Shown here piece by piece: positions 27,346-37,243 of a DNA stretch of 64,000 nucleotides. Location: the NCBI RefSeq assembly GCF_900141905.1, contig NZ_FQZF01000005.1:1-64000 (forward strand). The letters run 5' to 3'. Each line of letters begins with the position of its first letter. Position 1 is the first letter of the stretch. Below the pieces are notes generated by a model that saw only the letters and a program-made list of their open reading frames with translations, made no database searches and was not told where the DNA came from. The translations under genes and the position numbers were made by a program. The stretch comes from Muricoccus roseus (lineage in GTDB: Bacteria; Pseudomonadota; Alphaproteobacteria; Acetobacterales; Acetobacteraceae).

Positions 27346-27621
27346 ATGCGACGCATGACTCTCTTGGCCGGCCTCGCCGCCGCGGTGCTTCCGCTCCTGC
27401 CCGCCGCGGCCGATGCCAGGCCGCCCTGGGAGCGCGACCATCACCGGTGGGAGCGGCACGAGCGCCGCGAGGCCATCCGCGAGGAGCGGTGGCGCCGCGA
27501 GCGCTGGCGGGAGGCCCGGCGCCGCGAATACGAGCGCCGGCATCATTACCATGCCGGGCCGCCGGTCGCCTATGCGGCGCCCCCGCAGCCCGGCGTGACC
27601 CTGCAGTTCAACCTGCGCTGA
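27346..27621 (+). CDS. small secreted Arg/His/Trp-rich protein
   Basis: A 91-residue protein with a good ribosome binding site (GAGGAGA five bases before the ATG) and a clear signal peptide (MTLLAGLAAAVLPLLPAAADA). The mature part of about 67 residues is extraordinarily rich in Arg, His, Glu and Trp (WERDHHRWERHERREAIREE and more). It ends in a Pro-rich segment and the short strand VTLQFNLR. I do not recognise a family with confidence. Small periplasmic proteins of the RcnB type, which are rich in such residues and tied to metal homeostasis, are the closest idea, but the defining RcnB motifs are not evident. It converges on rnj, with six bases between the stops. Confidence 0.7.
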   Translation: MRRMTLLAGLAAAVLPLLPAAADARPPWERDHHRWERHERREAIREERWRRERWREARRREYERRHHYHAGPPVAYAAPPQPGVTLQFNLR

Positions 27622-27627
27622 GCGGCC

Positions 27628-29280
27628 TCACACCCGGAGCAGATGGAGCTCGACCAGCGGCCGCTTCTTGAGCCGCCGGCCAATCGCCTTCCGCAGCGCG
27701 GAGCGCGCAGCCTCCCGCAGGGCCGAATCCTCGCGGCGCAAGGGCGCCGGGAGGTCGTTCACCATCCGGGCGAGATCGGCCGCGATCTGTGCGGGTGCCT
27801 CCTCCCCCTGCTCGAACAGGCCCGGGGCCGAGACCTGCGGCGTGCCGCGGACGCGTCCATTGTCGTCCACGGCAAGCGAGCCGACGACGACGCCGTTGAA
27901 CAGCATCCGGCGCCGCGCCCCGAGAACCCCGCCCTCGAGCGGCAGCAGGCGCGGGCCGTCCACCGCCAGCTTGCCGCTGGGCACGGTCTCGCACACCTCC
28001 GCCGGCTCCGGCCCCAGCCGCAGCACGTCGCCGTCCTCGATCAGATGGGGGATGGAACCGAACTCGCGCGCGAGCGCCGCGTGCTCCTGCAGATGCCGCC
28101 ACTCGCCATGGACCGGCACGGCATGGCGCGGCTTCACCAGGTCGTAGAGGCGGCGCAGCTCGTCCTTCGCCGGATGGCCGGAGACATGCACGGGATGCTC
28201 CGAATCCGGCGTGATGACGCGGCAGCCCGCGCGGTACAACGCCGCCTCGACATTCATGATCGCCTTCTCGTTCCCAGGGATCATGCGGGAGGAGAAGATG
28301 ACCGTGTCCCCCTCGCCCAGCGAGATCTGGGGGTGGGTGTCGGCGGCGATCTTGGCGAGAGCGGAGCGGGGCTCGCCCTGGCTGCCCGTGCAGATGATGA
28401 GCAGCTCGTCATCCGGCAGGTAGCCCGCCTCATCCTCTTCGATGAAGGGGGGCAGGTCCTTGAAATAACCGGTCTCGCGTGCCGCGGCATCGGCATTCCG
28501 GAGCGAGCGCCCGAAGAGCGCGACCCGCCGCCCGGCCGCCATGGCGGCGCGGGTGATGGAATCGACGCGGGCGATGTTGGTGGCGAAGCAGGCCACGGCC
28601 ACGCGGCCCTTGAGGCTGCCGATCAGCTCGAACAGCGCGTCGCGCGCATCCGCTTCGCTGCCGGAGTGGCCGTCTACCAGGGCGTTGGTGCTGTCGCATA
28701 CCATCGCCAGCACCCCCTCCCGCCCGAGCGCGGCGAAGGCCTCCTCGTCGGTCGGCTCGCCGATCAGGGGGTTGGGGTCCAGCTTCCAGTCGCCGGTATG
28801 GAGGACGATGCCGTGGCGCGTGCGGATGGCCAGGGCCTGTGCCTCGGGCACTGAATGCGCGACGCGCAGGAACTGCAGGTCGAAATTTCCGATCTTCACG
28901 CGGGAGGAGAGCGGCACGGTGTGCAGCGTCACCTCGTGCAGGAAGCCCGCCTCGCCCAGCTTCCGGCGCAGCACGGCGCTGGCGAAGGGGCTGGCATAGA
29001 TCGGGCAGCGGAGCAGCGGCCAAAGGGAGGCGACGGCACCCAGATGGTCCTCATGGGCATGGGTGATCACCAGCCCGACCAGCCGGTCCCGTCGCTCGGA
29101 GAGCCAGGCCGGGTCCGGGACAAGGATCTCCGCCTCGGGCGCCTCGGCGCCGCCGAAGCCAATCCCGCAATCCACCGCCAGGAGCTGACCATCCAGGCGA
29201 TAGACATTGAGGTTCATGCCGATCTCCCCCGTCCCCCCAAGGGGGAGGAAGGCGAGGTCGTCGGTCGTTTCGAAGGTCAT
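27628..29280 (-). CDS. rnj: ribonuclease J
   Basis: A 550-residue metallo-beta-lactamase/beta-CASP RNase. The zinc motif HAHEDH is at residues 74-79, the first domain opens with [17 protein letters not shown], and the beta-CASP part contains [20 protein letters not shown] and [14 protein letters not shown]. RNase J has 5'-to-3' exonuclease and endonuclease activity and matures rRNA and mRNA in alphaproteobacteria. The start overlaps the coaX stop by four bases, so its translation is coupled to the birA-coaX run at the end of the nuo operon. Confidence 0.95.
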   Translation of the reverse strand: MTFETTDDLAFLPLGGTGEIGMNLNVYRLDGQLLAVDCGIGFGGAEAPEAEILVPDPAWLSERRDRLVGLVITHAHEDHLGAVASLWPLLRCPIYASPFASAVLRRKLGEAGFLHEVTLHTVPLSSRVKIGNFDLQFLRVAHSVPEAQALAIRTRHGIVLHTGDWKLDPNPLIGEPTDEEAFAALGREGVLAMVCDSTNALVDGHSGSEADARDALFELIGSLKGRVAVACFATNIARVDSITRAAMAAGRRVALFGRSLRNADAAARETGYFKDLPPFIEEDEAGYLPDDELLIICTGSQGEPRSALAKIAADTHPQISLGEGDTVIFSSRMIPGNEKAIMNVEAALYRAGCRVITPDSEHPVHVSGHPAKDELRRLYDLVKPRHAVPVHGEWRHLQEHAALAREFGSIPHLIEDGDVLRLGPEPAEVCETVPSGKLAVDGPRLLPLEGGVLGARRRMLFNGVVVGSLAVDDNGRVRGTPQVSAPGLFEQGEEAPAQIAADLARMVNDLPAPLRREDSALREAARSALRKAIGRRLKKRPLVELHLLRV

Positions 29281-30098
29281 TCGTTCTCGTTCTTGAGAGA
29301 GTCTGGAAGCGTTGTCTTGTGGAAGATGGGGGGCGGGTTGCGGGCCGCCAACAGGCGCAGGCCCTCAAGCGTGATATCGGGATCGGTATGTTGAATGACG
29401 GTGGTGCCCTCCGCGAACAAGGGGGCCAGCCCCCCTGTCGCGATCACCTTCAGGGGACCGCCATGCTCGGCGCGTATCCGGGCGACCAGCCCTTCCACCA
29501 ACCCGACATATCCCCAGAAAATGCCGGATTGCATGGCCGGGACGGTGTCACGCCCGATCACGGACTGGGGACGACCGATGCCGATGCGGGGCAGCCGGGC
29601 GGCCGCGCGATGCAGCGCTTCAATGGACAGGTTGATGCCTGGGGCGATGATTCCGCCGACATAGGCGCCGCCCTCCCCCACCACATCGAAGGTCGTCGCG
29701 GTTCCAAAATCGATCACGATGAGCGGCGCGGTGTAGTGATGATGGGCAGCGAGGGCATTCAGCAGCCGGTCCGCCCCCACTTCCTTCGGGCGGTCGACCA
29801 GGATCTCGAAGCCCCATTCGACGCTGCCGGCCCGTGCGACGAGCGGCTCGCAGCCGAACCATTCGCGCGCCAGCCGGCGAAGGTTGTAGAGGGCCGCCGG
29901 GACCACCGTGCCAATGGCGCAGCCCGTGATGTCGCTGGGCCTCAGCCCGTGCTGGGCCAGGAGGGTGACGAGGAAGACGGCATATTCGTCGCTGGTCCGG
30001 TCAGCCCGGGTGGCGATCCTCCAGCGGCCTCGCCACTCCTCCCCGTCATGCACCGCGAAGACGACGTTCGTATTGCCCGCATCGATGGCCAGGAGCAT
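29277..30098 (-). CDS. coaX: type III pantothenate kinase
   Basis: A 273-residue ASKHA-fold kinase for the first step of coenzyme A synthesis. The phosphate-binding motif [14 protein letters not shown] is at the N-terminus. [16 protein letters not shown] and [13 protein letters not shown] are the pantothenate and second phosphate loops, and [23 protein letters not shown] follows. Type III enzymes need a monovalent cation and are not inhibited by CoA. It lies 21 bp after birA, and the birA-coaX-rnj order after nuoN is common in alphaproteobacteria. Confidence 0.96.
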   Translation of the reverse strand: MLLAIDAGNTNVVFAVHDGEEWRGRWRIATRADRTSDEYAVFLVTLLAQHGLRPSDITGCAIGTVVPAALYNLRRLAREWFGCEPLVARAGSVEWGFEILVDRPKEVGADRLLNALAAHHHYTAPLIVIDFGTATTFDVVGEGGAYVGGIIAPGINLSIEALHRAAARLPRIGIGRPQSVIGRDTVPAMQSGIFWGYVGLVEGLVARIRAEHGGPLKVIATGGLAPLFAEGTTVIQHTDPDITLEGLRLLAARNPPPIFHKTTLPDSLKNENE

Positions 30099-30119
30099 GT
30101 GGCGCGTTCCCCTTGGCCG

Positions 30120-30845
30120 TTAGGGACTCACCTCCCCGGCCATGACGGTTTCCATGCCGGTTGCAGTGCGAAGACGCAATGCACCGCTGTCGTCCAGCCC
30201 GTCGAACACCCCGGAATGGCTCCCGCTCGGCGAGAGGACGGTGAGCGGCGCGCCGGGGGCGTGGCCCCTCTCGAGCCAGGCCCGCCGGATGGCGCCGAAG
30301 CCCTCCGCGCCGAGGATGGCCCACCAGCGGTCGAGCGATGCCATGATCGCGGAGGCCGCCGCCTCCGGCACCAGGGCGGGAGCCGGCAGCGCGGCGGTCA
30401 GCCGGCCCGGGACCGGTGGGGCATGCGCCAGGTTCACGCCGATGCCAAAGGCCAGCCAGTCCAGCCGGCCCTGGGGGTCGAGCCCTGCCTCGGAGAGGAT
30501 GCCGGCGCATTTGGCGCCGCCCAGCAGGAGGTCGTTCGGCCATTTCAGCGAAAGCCCCGGCCCGGCATGGGGAAGGAGCGCCGAATGGACCGCAACGGCC
30601 ACGAGGAGGCTCCATTGCGGCACCTCCCGGGCGGGCGCCTCGGGCCGCAACAGCACGGAGAGGTAGAGATTGCCCGGCGGGGATTCCCAGGAACGCCCAT
30701 GGGTACCCCGCCCGGCGGTCTGCCGACGGGCGAGGATGGCGAGGCGCTCCGCCTCGCCCGCCTCGGCGGCCTCGCGGATCAGGTCGGCGGTGCTGGGCAG
30801 CTGGTCATGGACCTGCAGCCGCCAGCCCGCCGGTGGCGTGCTCAC
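30120..30845 (-). CDS. birA: biotin-[acetyl-CoA-carboxylase] ligase
   Basis: A 241-residue biotin protein ligase that starts at GTG 30845, overlapping the nuoN stop as GTGA. The catalytic domain shows PSTADLIREAA, the biotin loop GRGTHGRSWESPPGNLYLS, and SLKWPNDLLLGGAKCAGILSE. A short C-terminal SH3-like part with SGSHSGVFDGLDDSGALRL follows. There is no N-terminal helix-turn-helix, so unlike E. coli BirA it should not act as a repressor. It attaches biotin to acetyl-CoA carboxylase and other carboxylases. Confidence 0.94.
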   Translation of the reverse strand: MSTPPAGWRLQVHDQLPSTADLIREAAEAGEAERLAILARRQTAGRGTHGRSWESPPGNLYLSVLLRPEAPAREVPQWSLLVAVAVHSALLPHAGPGLSLKWPNDLLLGGAKCAGILSEAGLDPQGRLDWLAFGIGVNLAHAPPVPGRLTAALPAPALVPEAAASAIMASLDRWWAILGAEGFGAIRRAWLERGHAPGAPLTVLSPSGSHSGVFDGLDDSGALRLRTATGMETVMAGEVSP

Positions 30846-32275
30846 CCCGCCAGGGCCGCGACAGCCGCGGTGGCGGCCGCGACGATCGGGGCGGGAAAGA
30901 GGAAGAAGAGCACGTTGAACAGCCCGGAAGCGGCCAGCACCATCGAGACCGCGGCCGGGCGCGGGTCGAGCGCGCCGGCCGGGGTGTCGAAATACATCAC
31001 CTTGATGATGCGCAGGTAGTAATAAGCGCCGACCACGCTGGTGAGCACGCCCACCGTCGCGAGCACCCAGAAGCCCTCCTGCACGGCGGCCAGGAAGACA
31101 TAGAGCTTCGAGAAGAAGCCCGCGAGCGGCGGAATGCCCGCCATGGAGAACATGAAGACCACCATGGCGATGGCCATGGCCGGATCCGTGCGGCCCAGCC
31201 CAGCCAGATCCTCCACCCGCTCCAGCGAACGCCCCTGGCGCCGCATGGAGACCAGCACCGCGAAGACGCCGGCATTCATGACGAGGTAGATCGTCATGTA
31301 GAGCATCACGCCGCGCAGGCCGGTATCGGTCGCGACCGCCAGGCCCATCAGCGCGTAGCCGACATGGCCGATGGAGGAATAGGCCATCAGGCGCTTGATG
31401 TTGTTCTGACGGAGCGCGGCAAAGGAGCCGAGCAGCATGGAGCCGAGCGAGGCCAGCCAGATCACGCCCTGCCAATGGGCCGCGAGCTCGGCGAAGGGGT
31501 CCGCCAGAACCCGGACCAGCAGCGCCACGGCCGCCACCTTTGGCGCCGAGGCGAAGAAGGCCGTCACGGGCGTGGGAGCCCCCTCATAGACGTCGGGCGT
31601 CCACATATGGAAGGGCACGGCCGAGATCTTGAAGGCGAGCGCGGCGACCACGAAGGTCATGCCCACCATGACGCCCATCGAGGCGCCCCCTTCCGAGGAG
31701 ACGGCGGTGCCGATAGCGGCGAAGTTGGTGGAGCCGGAGAAGCCGTAGGTCAGGCTCGCGCCATAGAGGTACAGGCCCGAGGCCAGGGCGCCGAGTACGA
31801 AGTACTTGAGCCCGGCCTCCGCGGAACGCGCATTGTCCCGGTCGAACGCCGCGATGACGTAGAGGGACAGCGAGAGAAGCTCGAGGCCCATATAGAGGGT
31901 GATGAGATCGGCGGCCGAGACCATCACCAGCATGCCGATCGTGCTGAACAGCACGAGGATCGGGAACTCGAAGCGGGCGATACCCTGCTTCTCGTTCCAG
32001 TCCAGCGCCAGCATCAGCCCCGAGGCCGCGCCGAGCAGGATCAGCACCTTGGCGAAGCGCGAAAAGCCGTCCGAGACGAACTGATTGGCGAAGGCCATGC
32101 CATCCGGGGCGGCCATGACCATCACCGCCGCCACGAGCAGCGCGCCGAGCGCCCCCATGGTGACGGGGAAGGTCGTGTCCCGCTTCGGGATCACGCCGGC
32201 CAGCAGCAGCACGAGGCCGGCGGCCGCGAGCAGGATTTCAGGAAGGGCGAGGGTCCAGTTCATCGTCTCGCTCAC
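30842..32275 (-). CDS. nuoN: NADH-quinone oxidoreductase subunit N
   Basis: A 477-residue antiporter-like membrane subunit of complex I with about 14 hydrophobic helices. Typical segments are ITLYMGLELLSLSLYVIAAF, EAGLKYFVLGALASGLYLYG and NIKRLMAYSSIGHVGYALMG, the last containing a channel-forming broken helix. Conserved lysine and glutamate residues for proton transfer lie in these stretches. It is the last nuo gene and overlaps both nuoM and birA by four bases. Confidence 0.96.
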   Translation of the reverse strand: MSETMNWTLALPEILLAAAGLVLLLAGVIPKRDTTFPVTMGALGALLVAAVMVMAAPDGMAFANQFVSDGFSRFAKVLILLGAASGLMLALDWNEKQGIARFEFPILVLFSTIGMLVMVSAADLITLYMGLELLSLSLYVIAAFDRDNARSAEAGLKYFVLGALASGLYLYGASLTYGFSGSTNFAAIGTAVSSEGGASMGVMVGMTFVVAALAFKISAVPFHMWTPDVYEGAPTPVTAFFASAPKVAAVALLVRVLADPFAELAAHWQGVIWLASLGSMLLGSFAALRQNNIKRLMAYSSIGHVGYALMGLAVATDTGLRGVMLYMTIYLVMNAGVFAVLVSMRRQGRSLERVEDLAGLGRTDPAMAIAMVVFMFSMAGIPPLAGFFSKLYVFLAAVQEGFWVLATVGVLTSVVGAYYYLRIIKVMYFDTPAGALDPRPAAVSMVLAASGLFNVLFFLFPAPIVAAATAAVAALAG

Positions 32276-33783
32276 AGGCCTGCCACGCGCGGCGCCGCCA
32301 GGGCGGCCTCATGCCGCTCCACCAGCGCGGCAACCGAGGCTTCCCAGACACGGGTGAAGGAGGAGGGATAGATCCCCATCCAGAGGGTCAGGACGATCAG
32401 CGGCACGAAGATCGCCATCTCCCGCGGGGAGAGGTCGAGCAGGTGCCGCACCTCGTCGCGCGTGACCTTCGAGAAGATCACCCGGCGGTAGAGCCACAGC
32501 ATATAGGCCGCGCCCAGGATCATGCCCGTGCCGGCGCCCAGCGCCACCCAGGCGCTGGAGCGCCAGGCCCCGGTGATGACCAGGAACTCGCCCGGGAAGT
32601 TCGCCGTGCCCGGCAGGGCGACGCTCGCCATGGTGAAAAGCATGAAGACCATCGCATAGGCCGGCATCACCTTCGCGACCCCGCCATAGCGCGCGATCTC
32701 GCGCGAATGCACGCGGTCATACAGCACGCCGACGCAGAGGAAGAGCGCGCCGGACACGACGCCATGGGCGAGCATGGTGAAGAGCGCGCCCGAGATGCCC
32801 TGCTGGTTGAAGGTGAACAGCCCGATGGTGACGATGCCCATATGCGCGACCGAGGAATAGGCGATGAGCTTCTTCATGTCGGTCTGCACGAAGGCGATCA
32901 TGCTGGTGTAGATCACCGCGACCACGCTCAACGCGAAGACCATCGGCGCGAAATAGGCCGAGGCTTCGGGGAAGAGCGGGATGGAGAAGCGCAGGAAGCC
33001 ATAGCCGCCCATCTTCAGCAGCACGCCGGCCAGGATGACGGAGCCGGCGGTCGGCGCCTCGACATGCGCGTCCGGCAGCCAGGTATGCACCGGCCACATC
33101 GGCACCTTTACCGCGAAGGAGGCGAAGAAGGCGAGGAACATCCAGTACTGCCAGCTGGCCGGCACCGGGCTGTCCATCAGCCCAGCGATGTCCGTGGTGC
33201 CCGCGCGGTACCACAGCGCCAGGATGGCCAGCAGCATCAGCACCGAGCCGAGCAGCGTGTAGAGGAAGAACTTGAAGGCAGCGTAGACCCGGCGCTGCCC
33301 GCCCCACACCCCGATGATGAGGAACATCGGGATCAGCACGCCCTCGAAGAAGACGTAGAAGATGATGAGGTCGAGCGCGCAGAACATGCCCACCATCATC
33401 GTCTCAAGGACGAGGAAGGCGATCATGTACTCCCGCACCCGGTTCTGCACCGCCTCCCAGGAGGCGAGGATGCAGATGGGCGTCAGGAGTGTGGAGAGCA
33501 GGACGAACAGCATCGAGATGCCGTCCACGCCCATGTGGTAGTTGACGCCGAATTCCGGCAGCCAGGCCGCCTGCTCGACGAACTGCGCATCGGCCACCCG
33601 CGGGTCGAAGCGGAACCACAGGATCAGCGACAGCACGAAGACGATGAGGCTGGTCCAGAGCGCGGTCCAGCGGGCGTTGGAAGCGACGGTCGCCTCATCC
33701 CCCCGGACGCAAAGGATCGCCACCACCCCTGCCAGGGGCAGGAAGGTGAGGAGGGAGAGCAGCGGGAAGCCGGCCGCGTTCAT
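32272..33783 (-). CDS. nuoM: NADH-quinone oxidoreductase subunit M
   Basis: A 503-residue antiporter-like subunit. It contains the conserved FYVFFEGVLIPMFLIIGVWGG, VKVPMWPVHTWLPDAHVEAP and DMKKLIAYSSVAHMGIVTIG, the Mrp-antiporter signature with its lysines and the broken helix. About 14 membrane segments are evident. NuoM forms one of the three proton-pumping half-channels of complex I. It overlaps nuoL and nuoN by four bases each. Confidence 0.97.
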   Translation of the reverse strand: MNAAGFPLLSLLTFLPLAGVVAILCVRGDEATVASNARWTALWTSLIVFVLSLILWFRFDPRVADAQFVEQAAWLPEFGVNYHMGVDGISMLFVLLSTLLTPICILASWEAVQNRVREYMIAFLVLETMMVGMFCALDLIIFYVFFEGVLIPMFLIIGVWGGQRRVYAAFKFFLYTLLGSVLMLLAILALWYRAGTTDIAGLMDSPVPASWQYWMFLAFFASFAVKVPMWPVHTWLPDAHVEAPTAGSVILAGVLLKMGGYGFLRFSIPLFPEASAYFAPMVFALSVVAVIYTSMIAFVQTDMKKLIAYSSVAHMGIVTIGLFTFNQQGISGALFTMLAHGVVSGALFLCVGVLYDRVHSREIARYGGVAKVMPAYAMVFMLFTMASVALPGTANFPGEFLVITGAWRSSAWVALGAGTGMILGAAYMLWLYRRVIFSKVTRDEVRHLLDLSPREMAIFVPLIVLTLWMGIYPSSFTRVWEASVAALVERHEAALAAPRVAGL

Positions 33784-35696
33784 CGGGTGAAGCCCAGGAA
33801 GATGACGGAGACGAAGACCACGAGGCCCGCGATCATGGTGAAGGCGTAGTTCGCCACGCGTCCGGTCTGGAAGCGCGCCACGCCACGTGCGGCATCGACG
33901 GCGATCGCGGCGACGCCGTTCGGCACGCCATCGATGATGGTCGCGTCCCCGGTCTTCCAGAACACCTGCGAGAGGCGCCGGAAGGGCCGGACGAAGATCG
34001 CGTCATACAGCTCGTCGAAATACCACTTGTTCAGCAGGAAGCGGTGCAGCCCCGGGAAGGTCTGCGCCAGCCGCGCCGGGATGGCCGGAGCGAACATGTA
34101 GAAGACATAGGCCAGGGCGATGCCGGCGATGGCGATGACGGTGGGGGCCAGCGGCACCCATTCCGGCACCTCATGCGCCGCATGCAGCACGTGGTTGTGC
34201 TCCGCCGTGAAGATCGCGCCGTTCCAGAACTCGCCTTGGTGGTGGCCGACGAACAGGTCGTAGAACACCGCGCCGGTGAAGAGCGCGCCGACTGCGAGCA
34301 CCAGCAGCGGGATCAGCATCACCGCCGGGCTCTCATGCACATGCTCCATGGTGTGGTGATCCGCCCGCGGCTTGCCGTGGAAGGTCAGGATCAGCAGGCG
34401 CCAGGAGTAGAAGGCCGTGAGGAAGGCCGCGATGAGGCCCATGATGAAGGCGTACATCCCCGCCCCGGTATGGGCGGCGAAGGCGCTCTCCAGGATCATG
34501 TCCTTGGAATAGTAGCCGGCGAAGAAGGGGATGCCGGCCAGCGCCAGGCTGCCGATCCACATCACCGCATAGGTGATCGGGATCTTGGTCCAGATCCCGC
34601 CCATCTTCCGGATGTCCTGCTCGTCCGACATGGCGTGGATGACGGAACCGGCCGAGAGGAAGAGCAGCGCCTTGAAGAAGGCGTGGGTGAAGAGGTGGAA
34701 CACCGCCGCCTGGTAGGCGCCGACGCCGATGGCGAAGAACATGTAGCCGAGCTGCGAGCAGGTCGAATAGGCGATGATGCGCTTGATGTCGTTCTGCACG
34801 CAGCCGATCGTTGCCGCGAAGAAGGCGGTCGAGGCCCCGACGATCGTCACCAGCGTCAGGGCGTTCGGCGCGTATTCGAAGATAGGCGACATGCGCGCCA
34901 GCAGGAACACCCCCGCCGTCACCATGGTGGCCGCATGGATGAGGGCGGAAACCGGCGTCGGCCCCTCCATCGCATCCGGCAGCCAGGTGTGCAGGCCGAG
35001 CTGGGCGGACTTGCCGCAGGCACCGAGGAAGAGGAGGACCGAGATCACCTCCAGCGCCGGAAGGCCGGCGAAGGTGGCACCGCGCATCTCCTCCACGCGG
35101 GTGAAGATGTCGCCGAAGGTCAACGCGCCGAAGGTCCAGAAGGTCAGCGCCATGCCCAGCATGAAGAACAGGTCGCCGACCCGGTTCACGATGAAGGCCT
35201 TCATCGAGGCGCGGTTGGCGCTCTCCCGCTCGTACCAGTAGCCGATGAGCAGGTAGCTCGCGAGGCCGACGCCCTCCCAGCCGAAGAAGAGCTGGACCAG
35301 GTTGTCCGCGGTCACCAGCATCAGCATGGCGAAGGTGAAGAGGCCGAGATAGGCGAAGAAGCGCGGCGGCGTCGCGTCATGCGACATGTAGCCGACGCTG
35401 TAGAGATGGATGAAGGTGGAGATGAAGGTCACCATCCCCACCATCATGGCGCTCAGCGTATCGTAGCGGAGCGCCCAGTCGACGGTCAGCCCGCCGACAT
35501 CGATCCATTCACCCAGGGTAATGGTGCGGGGCGCGGAGTGCAGCCCCACCTCGACGAAGGCCGAGACGCCGCAGATGGCGGCCAGCACCATGCAGCCGAC
35601 CGAAACCCACATGGACAGGCGGTCGCCCAGCCAGCGGCCGAAGAAGCCCGCGAGGCAGGCGCCCAGGAGGGGAAAGAAGACGGCACCGACGAACAT
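33780..35696 (-). CDS. nuoL: NADH-quinone oxidoreductase subunit L
   Basis: A 638-residue antiporter-like subunit at the distal end of complex I. GWEGVGLASYLLIGYWYERESANRASMKAF, KSAQLGLHTWLPDAMEGPTPVSALIHAATM and DIKRIIAYSTCSQLGYMFFA carry the conserved acidic and lysine residues. The long C-terminal part includes the lateral amphipathic helix that lies along NuoM and NuoN. Length is normal. The nuoK gene is six bases upstream. Confidence 0.97.
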   Translation of the reverse strand: MFVGAVFFPLLGACLAGFFGRWLGDRLSMWVSVGCMVLAAICGVSAFVEVGLHSAPRTITLGEWIDVGGLTVDWALRYDTLSAMMVGMVTFISTFIHLYSVGYMSHDATPPRFFAYLGLFTFAMLMLVTADNLVQLFFGWEGVGLASYLLIGYWYERESANRASMKAFIVNRVGDLFFMLGMALTFWTFGALTFGDIFTRVEEMRGATFAGLPALEVISVLLFLGACGKSAQLGLHTWLPDAMEGPTPVSALIHAATMVTAGVFLLARMSPIFEYAPNALTLVTIVGASTAFFAATIGCVQNDIKRIIAYSTCSQLGYMFFAIGVGAYQAAVFHLFTHAFFKALLFLSAGSVIHAMSDEQDIRKMGGIWTKIPITYAVMWIGSLALAGIPFFAGYYSKDMILESAFAAHTGAGMYAFIMGLIAAFLTAFYSWRLLILTFHGKPRADHHTMEHVHESPAVMLIPLLVLAVGALFTGAVFYDLFVGHHQGEFWNGAIFTAEHNHVLHAAHEVPEWVPLAPTVIAIAGIALAYVFYMFAPAIPARLAQTFPGLHRFLLNKWYFDELYDAIFVRPFRRLSQVFWKTGDATIIDGVPNGVAAIAVDAARGVARFQTGRVANYAFTMIAGLVVFVSVIFLGFTR

Positions 35697-35702
35697 GGCG
35701 CC

Positions 35703-36014
35703 CTAACCCTTCAGGGTGGACACGTCTTCCACCTCGATGCTGCCGCGGTTGCGGAAATAGATGACGACGATCGCCAGACCGATCGCCGCCTCGGCGGCCG
35801 CGACGGTCAGGATGAACATGGCGAAGATCTGCCCGGTTAGGTCCCCCAGGCTGGCCGAGAAGGCGACCAGGTTGAGGTTCACCGAGAGCAGGATCAGCTC
35901 CACGGACATCAGGATGACGATGATGTTCTTCCGGTTCAGGAAGATGCCGAAAATACCGAGCACGAACAGGATCGCGCCCACCGTGAGGTAGTGGCCCAGG
36001 CCGATCTCAAGCAT
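35703..36014 (-). CDS. nuoK: NADH-quinone oxidoreductase subunit K
   Basis: A 103-residue subunit with three transmembrane helices, the usual size. The conserved glutamates of the proton-conducting E-channel are in the helices [17 protein letters not shown] and [19 protein letters not shown]. The start shares one base with the nuoJ stop, so the genes are coupled. Confidence 0.96.
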   Translation of the reverse strand: MLEIGLGHYLTVGAILFVLGIFGIFLNRKNIIVILMSVELILLSVNLNLVAFSASLGDLTGQIFAMFILTVAAAEAAIGLAIVVIYFRNRGSIEVEDVSTLKG

Positions 36015-36721
36015 CAGTGGTGCCCCCCATGCCCGTGGTCGTCATGCCCGTGGCCATGCCCATGGGTGACGGCCTTCGGCTTTGCCTCCTCGGGCGGAAG
36101 CGGGCGAAGGATGCCCAGCTCCCCGATGGAGGCGCCGACCGGCACCGAGGCCATGTCGAGCTGCGTCCGCCGGGCCACCTGCACGTCGATATCCTGCCGC
36201 CTGCTCCGCGCCCGGTCGCGATGGGTGAGCACAATGGCACCGATCATGGCGACCAGGAGGATCAGCCCCGCGGCCTGGAAGAGGAAGACATACTCCGTAT
36301 AGAGCACCCGCCCGATCGCGGCCGTGTTGTGCACGTCCGTGGGCACGGGGTTGAGCCGCAGCGACCCCGCCTGCCCGCTCGACTGCCAGGCGCCGAGGAC
36401 GAAGACCAGCTCCAGGAACAGGATCCCGCCGATCACCGCCCCGATCGGGGCGTAGCGCTGGAACCCCTCGCGCAGCCGCGCGAAGTCGATATCCAGCATC
36501 ATCACCACGAAGAGGAACAGCACCGCGACCGCGCCGACATAGACGATGACCAGGATCATCGCCAGGAACTCGGCGCCGGCGATCAGGAAGAGCGCGGCGG
36601 CGTTGAAGAAGGCGAGAATCAGGTACAGCACGCTGTGTACCGGGTTCCGGCTGGTGACCACCATCACGGCGCTGGCGATCAGCACCGCCGAGAAGGCGTA
36701 GAAGGCGAGACCAGCGATCAT
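36014..36721 (-). CDS. nuoJ: NADH-quinone oxidoreductase subunit J with His-rich tail
   Basis: A 235-residue membrane subunit of complex I. The conserved third helix [22 protein letters not shown] contains the pi-bulge segment that rotates during turnover, and five hydrophobic helices cover about residues 1-165. It then extends about 70 residues into a polar C-terminus that ends with 16 residues, half of them histidine ([16 protein letters not shown]). This tail is not part of the standard family and might bind metal. It overlaps nuoI by four bases. Confidence 0.96.
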   Translation of the reverse strand: MIAGLAFYAFSAVLIASAVMVVTSRNPVHSVLYLILAFFNAAALFLIAGAEFLAMILVIVYVGAVAVLFLFVVMMLDIDFARLREGFQRYAPIGAVIGGILFLELVFVLGAWQSSGQAGSLRLNPVPTDVHNTAAIGRVLYTEYVFLFQAAGLILLVAMIGAIVLTHRDRARSRRQDIDVQVARRTQLDMASVPVGASIGELGILRPLPPEEAKPKAVTHGHGHGHDDHGHGGHH

Positions 36722-37206
36722 CGGTAGGGCGCATCCGCCTTCAGGCGCGAGGCGAGCATGGGCTCCCAGCGATCGCCGTTATCGAGCAGCTTCTGCTTGT
36801 CGTAGAAGAGCTCCTCGCGCGTCTCGGTCGCGAATTCCAGGTTCGGCCCAAGAACGATGGCATCCACCGGGCAGGCCTCCTCGCAAAGGCCGCAATAGAT
36901 GCACTTGGTCATGTCGAGGTCGTAGCGCGTCGTGCGCCGCGAGGCGTCCTCGCGCGGCTCGGACTCGATGGTGATGCACACGGCCGGGCAGACCGCCTCG
37001 CAGAGCTTGCAGGCGATGCAGCGCTCTTCCCCGTTCGGGTAGCGCCGCAGCGCGTGCTCGCCCCGGAAACGCGGACTGAGCGGAGAGCGCTCATACGGGT
37101 AGGAGATCGTGGCCTTCTTGGAGAAGAAGGCCCTCAGCGTCAGCCACATGCCGGAGACAAGCTCCGACAGCAGGAGGCTGCGCGCCACTCGGTCTAGCGT
37201 CGCCAT
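36718..37206 (-). CDS. nuoI: NADH-quinone oxidoreductase subunit I
   Basis: A 162-residue peripheral subunit that carries two [4Fe-4S] clusters (N6a and N6b) linking NuoG to NuoB. The two ferredoxin motifs are at Cys63/66/69/73 ([12 protein letters not shown]) and Cys102/105/108/112 ([12 protein letters not shown]). The amphipathic N-terminus with the [20 protein letters not shown] segment anchors it to the membrane arm. The gap to nuoH is 37 bp. Confidence 0.97.
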   Translation of the reverse strand: MATLDRVARSLLLSELVSGMWLTLRAFFSKKATISYPYERSPLSPRFRGEHALRRYPNGEERCIACKLCEAVCPAVCITIESEPREDASRRTTRYDLDMTKCIYCGLCEEACPVDAIVLGPNLEFATETREELFYDKQKLLDNGDRWEPMLASRLKADAPYR

Positions 37207-37243
37207 GACGGGCGGACCTTTCCGCTTGCAGTGTTGGGGCGGG

